Shown here: piece after piece, positions 1 to 8,897 of the stretch
How the letters are laid out: every line of letters begins with the position of its first letter
Numbering within the stretch: the stretch's first letter is position 1
Origin: CAVUMR01 sp963742715
GTDB lineage: Bacteria; Actinomycetota; Actinomycetes; Mycobacteriales; Micromonosporaceae
Direction: 5' to 3'
Length of the DNA stretch: 64,000 bases
Assembly: GCA_963742715.1 (NCBI GenBank)
Contig: CAVUMR010000003.1
Span: forward strand, 930,001-994,000
The notes under the pieces: model-generated
What the model was told of the DNA's origin: nothing
What the model saw: only the letters and a program-made list of their open reading frames with translations
Databases searched by the model: none
Made by a program: the position numbers and the translations under genes

Positions 1-644
1 AGGTGTCGACGTCGAGCACCCGGCTCAGGCCGTTGCCGGTGTCGGCCAGGATCATCAGCCGGGCCAGCGGGCTCGACTCCTGCCCGGCGACCAGGTCCAC
101 CCGCGGCCGGGCCCAGACCGTCGCCGGCCCGCCGTGCTCACTGCCGACCACGAACCGCCACTCGATCGCGTCCGCGTAGCCGGTGTTCCACATCGGCAGC
201 TCGAACAGGTCCGCCTTCTCCGGCAGCGGCGGCGCGTCGACTTCCCCTTCCGGGAAGCCGGGCAGCTCGGCGGGTACCGGCACCACCCCGGTCCGCACCG
301 GCAGCGACAGCTCGGACCGGCGGATCCGCCAGACCCGCCCCAGCATCGCGGTACGACCGTCGGCGACCAGCTCGGCTTCGACCAGCTCGACGGTTCGCCC
401 GGGTCGTACCACCCGGGCGGTGACCGTGACCTCGCCGATCGGTACCGGTCCGAGAATCTCGGCGGTGAACCGGGAGATCTGGGTCGGGCCGGTGATCGAC
501 GACGCCAACCGGTCGACGGTGTGCGTCAGCAGCGCTGCCGGCGGCCCGCCGTGCTGCAGCGTCGATGACCACGAGCCGGCGCACCGGCCGGTGGCGGTGA
601 ACCGGTCAGGGTCCTCGGTCGGTTCGTAGAACGCCGGCGGCATC
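1..644 (-). CDS. TesB-like thioesterase family protein, 3' end cut by window edge
   Basis: The minus-strand frame is open from an ATG at 644-642 to base 1 without a stop, giving 214 codons. The N-terminal part carries a hot-dog thioesterase signature (LQHGGPPAALL near residues 34-44, the region that packs the acyl-CoA pocket in TesB/4HBT_3 proteins). An RIRRSELSLPV segment and a later MWNTGYADAIEWRFV segment resemble the linker and second hot-dog of the double-domain family. The likely role is hydrolysis or binding of an acyl-CoA thioester in the cytoplasm; the substrate cannot be read. No clear Shine-Dalgarno precedes the ATG, so the start is moderately certain. The family call is from motif recognition, not a search. 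Confidence 0.72.
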
Positions 645-905
645 GGGCAATTATGGCGACGCCCGGCTTCCGGGCAACGCCGGCCGCCGCCGGCGGCGGG
701 ACTTCCGGCCGGTTTCGACCCCAGCTTCCGGCAAGGAGATCAGGTACCAAATAGCGCAAAAACCGTTACAGCCGTGACCGGGGACACTCGGTAGGTTGAG
801 GTCGAAGCGGAATGGATACAACTAGTCGGTCGACTCGTCGCGACAACCTGCAATTCGTCATCAATCGGCAGTCGTAGCGAGCTGTTCTCAGATCGGGGGG
901 CCATA

Positions 906-1931
906 GTGCGCAGTGTTCGCGCGAGCATCTCCGGAATCACCCTGGCCGACGTACCCGAGCCGGAGCCCGGCCCGGGCCAGGTCCTCGTCGCGCCGTTGGC
1001 GTGCGGGGTGTGCGGCATCGACCTGCACGTCTGTGACGAGCTGCGGCGCTCGGACGACCACGAAACGACATACCTGCTCGGGCACGAGTTCTGCGCCGAG
1101 ATCCTCGAGTACGGCCCGGACACCGACCGCCGCATCCCGGTCGGCTCCAACGTCATCTCGATGCCGCTGCTGACCGTCGGGGAGAAGACCGAGACGATCG
1201 GGCTGTCCGGCGCGATCCCCGGCGGCTTCTCCGATCGGCTGCTGCTGGACGAGAAGCTGATGATCGCGGTACCCGAACACGTGTCTCCGGAGCATGCCGC
1301 GCTCGCCGAACCTCTCGCCGTCGGTCGCCGGGCGGTCTCCGCCGGCCAGGTCGGGCCGGACGACGTGGCGCTGGTGATCGGCTGCGGTCCGGTCGGCTGC
1401 GCGGTGCTGGCCGCGCTCAACACGCTCGGCGTACCGGCGGTGGCATCCGATCCGTCGCCGTCCCGCCGGGCGCTCGCGGCGTCACTGGGCGCCACCGCGG
1501 TGGTGGACCCGGGCGAGGAGTCGCCGTTCGAGCGGTGGCGTCAGCTCGGGGCGCAGGACCTGCCGTACTCGCCGGCGCTTCCCGCGGGCGTACACCGCAG
1601 CAACGCGGTGATCTTCGAATGTGTCGGTACGCCCGGCATGCTGCAGCACGTCATCGACCAGGCGCCCGGGCACGCCCGGCTGGTGTGCGTCGGCGTGTGC
1701 CTGCAGCCGGACACGATCCGGCCGTCGGTGGCGATCGGCAAGGAACTCAACATCACCTTCGCCTTCGCGTACCGGCCGGAGGAGTTTGCCGACACGCTCG
1801 CGATGATCGCCAACAACGAGTTCGACCCCGAGCCGTTCATCACCGGGGTGGTGGACCTGGCCGACATCGACGAGGCGCTGGAAGATCTCAAGCAACCGGA
1901 CAAGCACGTGAAGGTGCTGGTCCGGCCGTAG
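906..1931 (+). CDS. zinc-type alcohol dehydrogenase (MDR family)
   Basis: A 341-residue medium-chain dehydrogenase/reductase. It has the GroES-like catalytic domain with CGVCGIDLH (Cys33 region, catalytic zinc ligand) and GHEF, then a Rossmann domain with GCGPVGCAV for NAD(P). It should oxidise an alcohol or reduce a carbonyl with NAD(P)H; the substrate is unknown. The usual four-Cys structural-zinc lobe is not visible between GHEF and the Rossmann fold: the segment around SMPLLTVGEK has no clustered cysteines. It therefore belongs to the subgroup with one zinc or none structural. The start is GTG at 906, just after a GGGGGG stretch that can serve as ribosome site. It converges on the MFS gene and shows no operon partner. 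Confidence 0.87.
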   Translation: MRSVRASISGITLADVPEPEPGPGQVLVAPLACGVCGIDLHVCDELRRSDDHETTYLLGHEFCAEILEYGPDTDRRIPVGSNVISMPLLTVGEKTETIGLSGAIPGGFSDRLLLDEKLMIAVPEHVSPEHAALAEPLAVGRRAVSAGQVGPDDVALVIGCGPVGCAVLAALNTLGVPAVASDPSPSRRALAASLGATAVVDPGEESPFERWRQLGAQDLPYSPALPAGVHRSNAVIFECVGTPGMLQHVIDQAPGHARLVCVGVCLQPDTIRPSVAIGKELNITFAFAYRPEEFADTLAMIANNEFDPEPFITGVVDLADIDEALEDLKQPDKHVKVLVRP

Positions 1932-2014
1932 CTCCACCGGCTCCCCGCGCCGGCCCGTCGGCGGCCGACTCCGCGCCGGCGATCCCGTCGCGGGCCGGTC
2001 CCGCTGGCGCGCGA

Positions 2015-3700
2015 CTAGCGTGGCAGCTCGTTGGGCGCGGTCTGCCCGACCGCACCCACCCCGGCCGGGGCGAGCACGGTACGCATGATGATCAGCTCGT
2101 GCCGCAGCTGCCGGGCCTGGTGCGCCAGCCGGGTGCGGTCGGACTCGATCGCGGTACGCACCGCGTCCTGGATCGCCGGTGGACTGAGCTGGGTCAGCGC
2201 CTGCATCGCGATCTTCGGCTCGACCGACCGGCGGTACGCGAGCGGCCGGATTCCGTCCCGGGCGCTCACCCGCCACGTCCCCTCGTTGTACCGCAGCGTC
2301 ACCCGCAGCCCGACCGCGGCGCGTCCCCGGGCGTACCCGCGCGGCATGTCGTCGCCGGCCTGCGGCCGGGAGGTGTTGGCGTCGTTCAACTCGCGCCAGG
2401 TGTGGTAGCGGAACACCGGCTCGAGGGTGCTGGCGAAGTACAGCGCGGTCACCAGCAGTACGGCGCTGGTGAAGCCGACAGTCTGTACGGCGACGCCGGC
2501 GACCAGGCCACCGAGCGGGATCCCACCGAACATGATCGCGATCGCGATGCCGGCCACCCGCGCCATCAGGTGTCCCGGCACCCGTTGGTAGAACAGCGCC
2601 TGGATGGACGGGTTCACCACGCAGATCGCGATGCCGCCGATGAAGTTCACCGCGATCACGATGAGCAGGTTGTCGGTCAGCGCCAGGATCAGCAGCCGCG
2701 GAGCGCCACCGATGATGTACCCGACGACCACGCTCGGGTAGCGCGGCAGGTACGGCGCGAGCGCGGTGAACACCGCGGCACCGAGGATCGCGCCCAGCCC
2801 GTACGCCGCGCTCACGTACCCGAGCGCCACCGGCGAGTGCAGCACGGTGAGCACCCACAGCGGTACGAACACCACCGACACTGCCTGGCTGAACAGGTTG
2901 GTGATGAACAGGCTGTTGGACACGCCGCTGAGCAGCCGGTCCCGCCGGTACGTGTCGTAGCCCACCCACAGTGAGTGCAGGTACGACTCCTTCGGCTTGG
3001 CCGCGGCACCGTCAGCGGTGCCCGCCCCGGCACCACTGCCCGCGCCGGCACCGGCGGAGCCGGGGTCGCCACCGGCCGCGGGTGCGGCGGGCACCCGATC
3101 GGGGTCGGGTACCAGCGCGAGCACGATCACCAGCGCGATCGCGAACGCGACGGCATTGATCCACACCGCGCCGACCGCACCGAAGGCGGCGATCGCGATC
3201 CCGGCCAGGGACGCGCCGATCAACGTCGACGTCCGGGCGATCCCGTCGTACGCGGTGGTCAGCCGGATGTAATTGAAGCCGCCGGCGTCGAGCAGCGGCT
3301 TGAGGATGACGTTCTTGGACCGGTCGCTGGTGGCCCGGACCGCGCCCGCGATAGCGACCAGCGCCATCAGCAGCACGAAGTCGACCCGGCTGCCGAGGGC
3401 GATCAGCGCCACGGCTACCGCACTGGCGCCGTCCGCGACGATCGACGTCCGCCAATTGCCCAACCGGTCCTGCAGTGGCGCCGACAGAACTCCGGACAAA
3501 ACGTACGGAAGCATCTCGGCAAAGGTGACCAGGCCGACCTTCGCCGGGCTGTGCGTGGAGACGAGCACGAGCCACGGAATGGCGAAGAACGACATCCGGC
3601 TGCCGATTGTCGAGACCGCCTCGGCCACCAGAAGCGCGGTGACGCCGACCTTGAAGCGCCACACCGGCGGGCCTGACCGCACCGGGAGCTCAACCGACAA
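2015..3700 (-). CDS. MFS transporter with C-terminal soluble extension
   Basis: A 561-residue major facilitator, probably a proton-driven exporter in the cytoplasmic membrane. The first membrane block starts at about residue 15 (FKVGVTALLVAEAVSTIG), and FFAIPWLVL follows, as in MFS_3/enterobactin-exporter-like proteins. A low-complexity Gly/Ala loop (about residues 208-235) sits between the two six-helix halves, and the second half begins near FITNLFSQAVSVVFV. After the last helix (about residue 420) come some 140 hydrophilic residues with an RTAIESDRTRLAHQ helix, longer than the usual MFS tail. The start is TTG at 3700 with GGAGGGT just upstream; no better start was seen. Substrate unknown. 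Confidence 0.85.
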   Translation of the reverse strand: MSVELPVRSGPPVWRFKVGVTALLVAEAVSTIGSRMSFFAIPWLVLVSTHSPAKVGLVTFAEMLPYVLSGVLSAPLQDRLGNWRTSIVADGASAVAVALIALGSRVDFVLLMALVAIAGAVRATSDRSKNVILKPLLDAGGFNYIRLTTAYDGIARTSTLIGASLAGIAIAAFGAVGAVWINAVAFAIALVIVLALVPDPDRVPAAPAAGGDPGSAGAGAGSGAGAGTADGAAAKPKESYLHSLWVGYDTYRRDRLLSGVSNSLFITNLFSQAVSVVFVPLWVLTVLHSPVALGYVSAAYGLGAILGAAVFTALAPYLPRYPSVVVGYIIGGAPRLLILALTDNLLIVIAVNFIGGIAICVVNPSIQALFYQRVPGHLMARVAGIAIAIMFGGIPLGGLVAGVAVQTVGFTSAVLLVTALYFASTLEPVFRYHTWRELNDANTSRPQAGDDMPRGYARGRAAVGLRVTLRYNEGTWRVSARDGIRPLAYRRSVEPKIAMQALTQLSPPAIQDAVRTAIESDRTRLAHQARQLRHELIIMRTVLAPAGVGAVGQTAPNELPR

Positions 3701-4124
3701 GGCACCCTCCGCGAGCTGTCACCGCTGTCCCGATCCACCGCTCGACCACTGAACCCGGTCCCGCGCGATAGCCCCACAGGATCGTCAGGTTGCCGACGAA
3801 CGGGGTGGCCATCTTTTGGCAGACTAATACCGACCCGCCGGAAACCACGACACCCACCGATCAATGCCGTACATAAGGTTGATTTACTGCAGGCACCGCA
3901 CCTGGCGCCTTGCCGGCCGGCACCGTGACATCTCATCGACCAGGTAACCGACGGGGTACGCGGGGTGTTGTCGGCGCAGAAGGCAGCTTACACTGCCGGG
4001 CAATACAGCCCCGCGTAAATGGGTGTCACGTCGACAAGAGGCACATCCCCGAAGAATCGGGCACTCACTGAATTGGGTTCCTCTCTCTACGTAATCCCAA
4101 TGTGACCGAAAGGCTCCCCTCGGT
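3701..4124. other. divergent intergenic region, no gene seen
   Basis: 424 bases between the divergent MFS and SGNH genes. Base composition is clearly less GC-rich than the neighbours (for example around 3815-3900), as expected for a two-way promoter region. Open frames here on the minus strand have neither a ribosome site nor a recognisable product. I could not identify a convincing -35/-10 pair. Confidence 0.5.
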
Positions 4125-5444
4125 ATGAACGGACCGCGGCAACGCCAGCTCCTACTCATGCTGGTCGTGCTTGTGGCGATCGGCGCGACCGCACTGGTGG
4201 CGGTGGCGAAGTCCCCGTCCTCCGACGCGAGCGCCGACCGCGGCCCGCAGGCCTGGGTCGGCTCGTGGTCGGCGGCGCCGACCCCACCGGCCACCGACGG
4301 CGCGGCGTTCGACGAGCTCACCGCCACCGGCTTCAAGAACCAGACGGTCCGGATGATCGTGCACACCTCGGTCGGCGGGAACCAGGGCCGGGTGCGGCTG
4401 AGCAACGCGTACGGGACCCGCCCGCTGGTCATCGGCCACGTCAGCGTGGCCCGCCCGTGGCTCGAGGCGGGGCCCGGTGACGTGCGGGCCGACTCGGTCC
4501 GCGAGGTCACGTTCAATGGGATGCGAACGGTCACCATCCCGCGCGGCGGGGTCGCGGTCACCGATCCGATCAAGCTGGACTTCCCCTGGTCCGGGGACGT
4601 GGCGATCAGCCTGTTCCTGCCCGGACCGACCGGGCCGCCGACCGTGCACACGTACGCCAAGAGCAGCTCGTACATCGGGCCCGGCGACAATGCCAGCGAC
4701 CCGAGCGGGGCGAAGATGGCAAAGACCATTCGCACCTGGTACTTCATCAGCGGCCTGGACGTACGCAATGACAGTGACGCGGGCGCTGTCGCGGTACTGG
4801 GCGACTCGATCACCGATGGCGTGGCCTCGACGTCGAACAAGAATCACCGGTGGACCGATTTCCTGGCGGCCCGGCTGAACAAGTCCGCGAAGGATCACAC
4901 CGCACCGGGGGTACTCAATCTCGGGTTGGCCGGAAATCGACTCAATCACGATGGTTCGGATCCGGACGCGAAAGCGCCGATCTACGGAGAGAACGCGTCG
5001 GCCCGATTTTCCCAGGACGTACTATCGCAAACCGACGTACGCGCGGTGATCGTCGAGCTCGGAATCAACGACATCTGGATCAGTAAAGACGATCCGAACG
5101 CGATCATGCGGGAATTGCAACAACTCGGCTCGCAGGCACATCAGGCCGGCTTGAAGATTTTCGTCTGCACCATCTCGCCGTGGAACGCGTTCGCGATTCC
5201 GCCGGTCACCTATTACACGCCGGAGTTGGACACCACCCGACTGACCGTGAACTCGTACCTGCGTACCACCAAGGACTTCGACGGGATCATCGACTTCGAC
5301 CGGCTGCTGCGCGACCCGGCCGATCCGACCAAGCTGCGGCCGGACTGGGACAGCGGCGACCACATCCATCCCAATGACGCCGGCAACGCGGCCATGGCCA
5401 CGGCGGTACCGGTCAAGCCGCTGCTGGAGCTGGCGGACCGGTGA
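4125..5444 (+). CDS. secreted or membrane-anchored SGNH/GDSL hydrolase
   Basis: A 439-residue serine esterase. Residues 9-28 form a hydrophobic signal or anchor (LLLMLVVLVAIGATALVAVA). The SGNH blocks are all present: GDSITDG (nucleophile Ser228), GLAGNR, ELGIND (Asn oxyanion residue), and DHIHPNDAGN carrying the catalytic Asp/His pair near residues 412-415. The about 200 residues before block I match the longer N-terminal region of actinobacterial secreted SGNH proteins that act on acylated sugars or esters. The ATG lies about 12 bases after GAAAGG. Its last 4 bases overlap the GTG of the P450 gene, so the two are likely co-transcribed and may act on the same molecule (inference). Confidence 0.88.
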   Translation: MNGPRQRQLLLMLVVLVAIGATALVAVAKSPSSDASADRGPQAWVGSWSAAPTPPATDGAAFDELTATGFKNQTVRMIVHTSVGGNQGRVRLSNAYGTRPLVIGHVSVARPWLEAGPGDVRADSVREVTFNGMRTVTIPRGGVAVTDPIKLDFPWSGDVAISLFLPGPTGPPTVHTYAKSSSYIGPGDNASDPSGAKMAKTIRTWYFISGLDVRNDSDAGAVAVLGDSITDGVASTSNKNHRWTDFLAARLNKSAKDHTAPGVLNLGLAGNRLNHDGSDPDAKAPIYGENASARFSQDVLSQTDVRAVIVELGINDIWISKDDPNAIMRELQQLGSQAHQAGLKIFVCTISPWNAFAIPPVTYYTPELDTTRLTVNSYLRTTKDFDGIIDFDRLLRDPADPTKLRPDWDSGDHIHPNDAGNAAMATAVPVKPLLELADR

Positions 5445-6691
5445 GCGAAACGCAACAATCCGCCGCCCCGGCGGTGTCGCTCAAGGCGCTGCAGTCGGCC
5501 GAGCAACGACGGGATCCGTACGGCTACTACGCCGAGTTGCACCAGCGCGGTGCCGCCGCGCCGCTCGACGCCTCGGTCGACGGGTACGACGTGCTGGTGT
5601 ACGGGTACGACGCGGTCGACAAGCTGCTCAAGGACACCGCGTTCCCGCTGATGGACGCCGACTACATGGACTCCCGGAGCCCGCACTGGCGCGACCACAT
5701 CGTGCTGCGGACGCTCAAGGACTCGATGTTCTTCGTGAACGCGCCGGTGCACACCCGGATGCGCCGGCTGGTCAGTCACCTGTTCACGCCGCGCCGGGTG
5801 ACCGCGCTCGAACCGGCGATCGCCCGACTGACCGACGAATTGCTCGACCGGATGGCCGAACTGGGTGCCGACGGGGCACCGGTGGACTTCATGTCGGAGT
5901 TCGCATTTCCGCTGCCGTGCAACGTCATCGGCGAACTGCTCGGCGTACCCGAGTCCGACCGGCCGTGGTTCCGTCCCCGGGTACGCGCGATCGGTGAGAT
6001 CTTCGAGCTGGACGGCAGCACCTGGTCGAACATGCGGGCCGCCGACGAGGCAACCCGTGAACTGCTCGAATACTTCACCGCGCTGGCGGCGAAACGGCGG
6101 GTGGAGCCGGGCGACGACCTGTTGAGCGCAATGGTCGCGGCCAGCGACAACGACGCGGGTGTACTCACCGAGGAAGAACTGCACGCCAATCTGATCGCGC
6201 TGTTCAACGCCGGTTTCGTGACGACCACCCACATGTTCGGCTGCGGCCTGACGCTGATGCTGGAACGGCCGGACCAATTGGCCGCGCTGCGCGCCGACCG
6301 CGAGTTGTCCGGGTCGTACGTCGAGGAGTTCCTCCGGTACGCGCCGACCACGCATTTCCTCATCCGGTACGCCTCGGCCGACCGGGAAGTGGCCGGGGTA
6401 CAGGTGCGCAAGGGCGCCTCGGTGGTGGTCGCGATCGGTGCGGCGAACCGGGATCCGCGCCGGTTCGCCGATCCGGACACGTTCGATCCGCTCCGTACCG
6501 ACAACAAGCCGATGACCTTCGGCGCCGGCCCGCATTACTGCCTCGGCGCGGCGCTGACCAGGGCCGAAGGCAAAGTCGCGTTCCCGATGCTGTTCGACCG
6601 GTTCCCGTCGCTGCGACTGGCCGCCGACCCCGGGCCGCCGACCCGGCTGCAGTTCCGCGGGTACGAGGTGCTGGACGTGCTGGTCAGCTGA
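5441..6691 (+). CDS. cytochrome P450, first of two related copies
   Basis: A 416-residue soluble bacterial P450. Visible parts: the heme loop FGAGPHYCLGAAL with axial Cys367; an EEFLRYAP stretch typical of the K helix; RDPRRFADPDTFDP before the heme loop. The I-helix reads NAGFVTTTH, where most P450s have AG-x-E/D-TT: the acidic residue of the acid-alcohol pair is Val here. The start is GTG at 5441, overlapping the TGA of the SGNH gene (GTGA), which suggests translational coupling. It would need ferredoxin and reductase from elsewhere; none is in the window. Substrate unknown. A close relative lies head-on at 6768-7991. Confidence 0.92.
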   Translation: MSETQQSAAPAVSLKALQSAEQRRDPYGYYAELHQRGAAAPLDASVDGYDVLVYGYDAVDKLLKDTAFPLMDADYMDSRSPHWRDHIVLRTLKDSMFFVNAPVHTRMRRLVSHLFTPRRVTALEPAIARLTDELLDRMAELGADGAPVDFMSEFAFPLPCNVIGELLGVPESDRPWFRPRVRAIGEIFELDGSTWSNMRAADEATRELLEYFTALAAKRRVEPGDDLLSAMVAASDNDAGVLTEEELHANLIALFNAGFVTTTHMFGCGLTLMLERPDQLAALRADRELSGSYVEEFLRYAPTTHFLIRYASADREVAGVQVRKGASVVVAIGAANRDPRRFADPDTFDPLRTDNKPMTFGAGPHYCLGAALTRAEGKVAFPMLFDRFPSLRLAADPGPPTRLQFRGYEVLDVLVS

Positions 6692-6735
6692 CCGGCCGGA
6701 CCCGCGCGCGGCCCAAGCGCCAGCGGATCAGCACA

Positions 6736-6777
6736 GCCAGCGCGGATCAGCCCAGCGCCAGCGCGGATCAGCCCAGC
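6736..6777. repeat. two perfect 21-bp tandem units over the end of the second P450 gene
   Basis: Bases 6736-6756 and 6757-6777 are identical 21-mers (GCCAGCGCGGATCAGCCCAG plus C), with a shorter degenerate copy just before (about 6717-6735). The unit nearest the P450 contains its last codons and its TGA (6768-6770), so the non-coding unit copies a gene 3' end. Confidence 0.85.
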
Positions 6778-7991
6778 GTCACCTGGAGGCTGTCGTACCC
6801 GCGCAACATGAGCTGGTTGCGCTCCCCCGGCTCGGCGGCGATGGCGATCTTCGGGAAGCGCTGGAGCAGCCGCGGCAGCGCGAGGTTCCCCTCGACCCGA
6901 CTGAGCGCCGCGCCCAGACAGAAGTGCGGGCCGGCGCTGAACGCCAGGTGCTGGTTGTCCGGCCGGCGCGGGTCGAACACGTCCGGGTCGGGGAACCGCC
7001 GCGGATCACGGTTCGCCGCACCCATCAACACCAGCACCGATGCGCCTTTGGCCACCGGTACACCATCGATTTCGGTGTCCTCGGCGGCGAACCGCGCACC
7101 GAAGTGCACCGGCGGCTCGTACCGGAGCACCTCCTCGGTGTAGGCCGGCGCCAGCGACGGATCACCGGCCAGCGCGGCGAACTCGGCCGGCCGCTCGAGC
7201 AGCAGGGTCAGGCCGTTGCCGAGCAGGTGCGTGGTGGTCACGAAGCCCGCGTTGAACATGGTGATCAGGTTGGCCACCAGCTCGACGTCGGTCAGCTGGT
7301 CCGGGTTGGCCGCCTGGAGCTGGGCCAGCGCGCTGATCATGTCGTCGCGCGGATCCGCCCGCCGGGTCGCCAGCAGCCCGGTGAAGTAGTCGGTCAGCTC
7401 CACCGCGGCCGCGTCGGCGGCCTTCACCTCGCGCCACGAGTGGTGGCCGATCTCCAGGATGTCGCCGAAGGTGCGCACCCGCGGCGGGAACCAGGCCCGG
7501 TCCTCCTCGGGTACGCCGAGCAGCTCCCCGATCACGTCGCTGGGCAGCCGCAGCGCGAACTCGGCCATGAACTCCACCGGGGTACCGCCGGCACCGAGCT
7601 CGGCGAGCCGGTCGAGCAGCTCGTCGGTCATCCGCAGGATCGCCGGCTCCAGCGCGGCCACCCGGCGGGCGGTCAACGCCTGCCCGAAGATCCGGCGTAC
7701 CCGCAGATGGTCCTTGCCGTTGGCGAAGAAGATCGAGTCCTGCAGGGTCCGCACGGCCGGGTGCTCGCGCCAACGGGTGCCACTGCGGTCCAGATACTCG
7801 GAGTCGAGCATCTTGTACGTCGGGTCACGAAGCACCTGGTTCGCGGCGGCGTACCCGTGCACCACGACCGCGTACTGGTCTTTCGGCCCGAGCGGAGCGG
7901 CCTGGCCACGCTCGTGCAGCCCCGCGTAGAACGCGAACGGGTTGCGGCGGCCCTCCGGCGAGAGCAGCTCCTTCAACGACACCGCGTCCAC
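6768..7991 (-). CDS. cytochrome P450, second related copy
   Basis: A 407-residue P450 from the GTG at 7991, which follows AGGAGAGCCT. The open frame runs on to a GTG at 8051, but that start has no ribosome site and would leave only a few bases before the divergent gene. From 7991 the N-terminus (VDAVSLKELLSPEGRR) also lines up with the start region of the other P450 (VSLKALQSAEQRR). The heme loop is FSAGPHFCLGAAL with Cys358 in this numbering. The I-helix again reads NAGFVTTTH, lacking the usual acidic residue. The two P450 genes converge, so they are probably an old duplication now under separate promoters. Confidence 0.9.
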   Translation of the reverse strand: MDAVSLKELLSPEGRRNPFAFYAGLHERGQAAPLGPKDQYAVVVHGYAAANQVLRDPTYKMLDSEYLDRSGTRWREHPAVRTLQDSIFFANGKDHLRVRRIFGQALTARRVAALEPAILRMTDELLDRLAELGAGGTPVEFMAEFALRLPSDVIGELLGVPEEDRAWFPPRVRTFGDILEIGHHSWREVKAADAAAVELTDYFTGLLATRRADPRDDMISALAQLQAANPDQLTDVELVANLITMFNAGFVTTTHLLGNGLTLLLERPAEFAALAGDPSLAPAYTEEVLRYEPPVHFGARFAAEDTEIDGVPVAKGASVLVLMGAANRDPRRFPDPDVFDPRRPDNQHLAFSAGPHFCLGAALSRVEGNLALPRLLQRFPKIAIAAEPGERNQLMLRGYDSLQVTLG

Positions 7992-8095
7992 AGGCTCTCC
8001 TGGCGTAACGGAAGGGCGGACGGTCGACACCGGACCGGCCGTCGCCGACACTAATGCCCGGCGTGACGCGTGCTCAACGCCCGGGGAAGGGAGCC

Positions 8096-8791
8096 ATGAC
8101 CACCGAGGCGAGCGATCCGTACTGCCTGCGCCCCGGCGAGGCGACCGCGCTGCTCGCGGGGCATCCGTGGCGGCGGTTCCTGGTGCTCGGGGACAGCATC
8201 GCCGAAGGCATCGGCGACCCGGTCGACGGGTACCCGGCCCTCGGCTGGGCCGACCGGGTGGCCGCCGAGCTGCGCGCGGTACAACCCGAGCTGGAGTACC
8301 GCAACCTCGGCACCCGGCACCTGCGTACCGCGCGGATCCGCGCCGAGCAGCTCGAACCGGCGCTCGCCTTCGGACCGGACCTGGCGCTGGTGGCGTGCGG
8401 CGGGAACGACGCGATGCACCCGCGGTACGACCCGGACGCGGTCGACGCCGAGATCACCGCGATGGTCACCGCGCTGCGCGACGGTGGCGCGCAGGTGATG
8501 ACGATCGCGCTGGTGGTGATGGCCGACTACCCGGCGTTCCCGGACTGGTTCCGGAAGGTCGCGGTGGAGCGGATGTGGACGCTGGCCCGGCACACCAACG
8601 CGCTCGGCGCGGCCCTCGGCACCATCCACGTCGACCTGTCCGACCATCCGCTCGGCAAGCTGCCGCAGGAGCTGCTGAGCGCGGACGGCCTGCACGCCAA
8701 CGCGCGCAGCCACGCGATCTGTGCGACCGAGGCGATCCGTGGCCTCGGCGCACACCTCGGCAACACGTTCAGCGGCCCGGCTACGGCGTAG
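8096..8791 (+). CDS. SGNH/GDSL-family hydrolase, cytoplasmic
   Basis: A 231-residue esterase-like protein with no signal peptide. Block I is FLVLGDSIAEGIGDP (catalytic Ser), an ACGGNDAMHP segment supplies the Gly/Asn oxyanion residues, and GLHANARSHAI near the end supplies the catalytic His (the usual Asp-x-x-His is read here as DGLHANARSH). The ATG at 8096 follows GGAAGGGAGCC and is preferred over an upstream in-frame ATG at 8054 with no ribosome site. It is divergent from the second P450 gene, mirroring the SGNH/P450 pair at 4125-6691. Substrate unknown. Confidence 0.87.
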   Translation: MTTEASDPYCLRPGEATALLAGHPWRRFLVLGDSIAEGIGDPVDGYPALGWADRVAAELRAVQPELEYRNLGTRHLRTARIRAEQLEPALAFGPDLALVACGGNDAMHPRYDPDAVDAEITAMVTALRDGGAQVMTIALVVMADYPAFPDWFRKVAVERMWTLARHTNALGAALGTIHVDLSDHPLGKLPQELLSADGLHANARSHAICATEAIRGLGAHLGNTFSGPATA

Positions 8792-8807
8792 CCGTTTCCG
8801 GCCGGCG

Positions 8808-8871
8808 CGGCCTCAGCTGGCCCGCCGCTCAGCCAGGCCGCCGCTCAGCCAGCCCGCCGCTCAGCTGGCGC
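8808..8871. repeat. 16-bp intergenic minisatellite
   Basis: About four copies at exactly 16-bp spacing of a unit containing GCCGCTCAGCCA (perfect at 8824 and 8840, near-perfect at 8856, degenerate at 8808). It lies between the SGNH gene and the convergent M20 gene. Confidence 0.75.
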
Positions 8872-8897
8872 GGCGCTCCGCCCAGCCCGGGCCCAGG

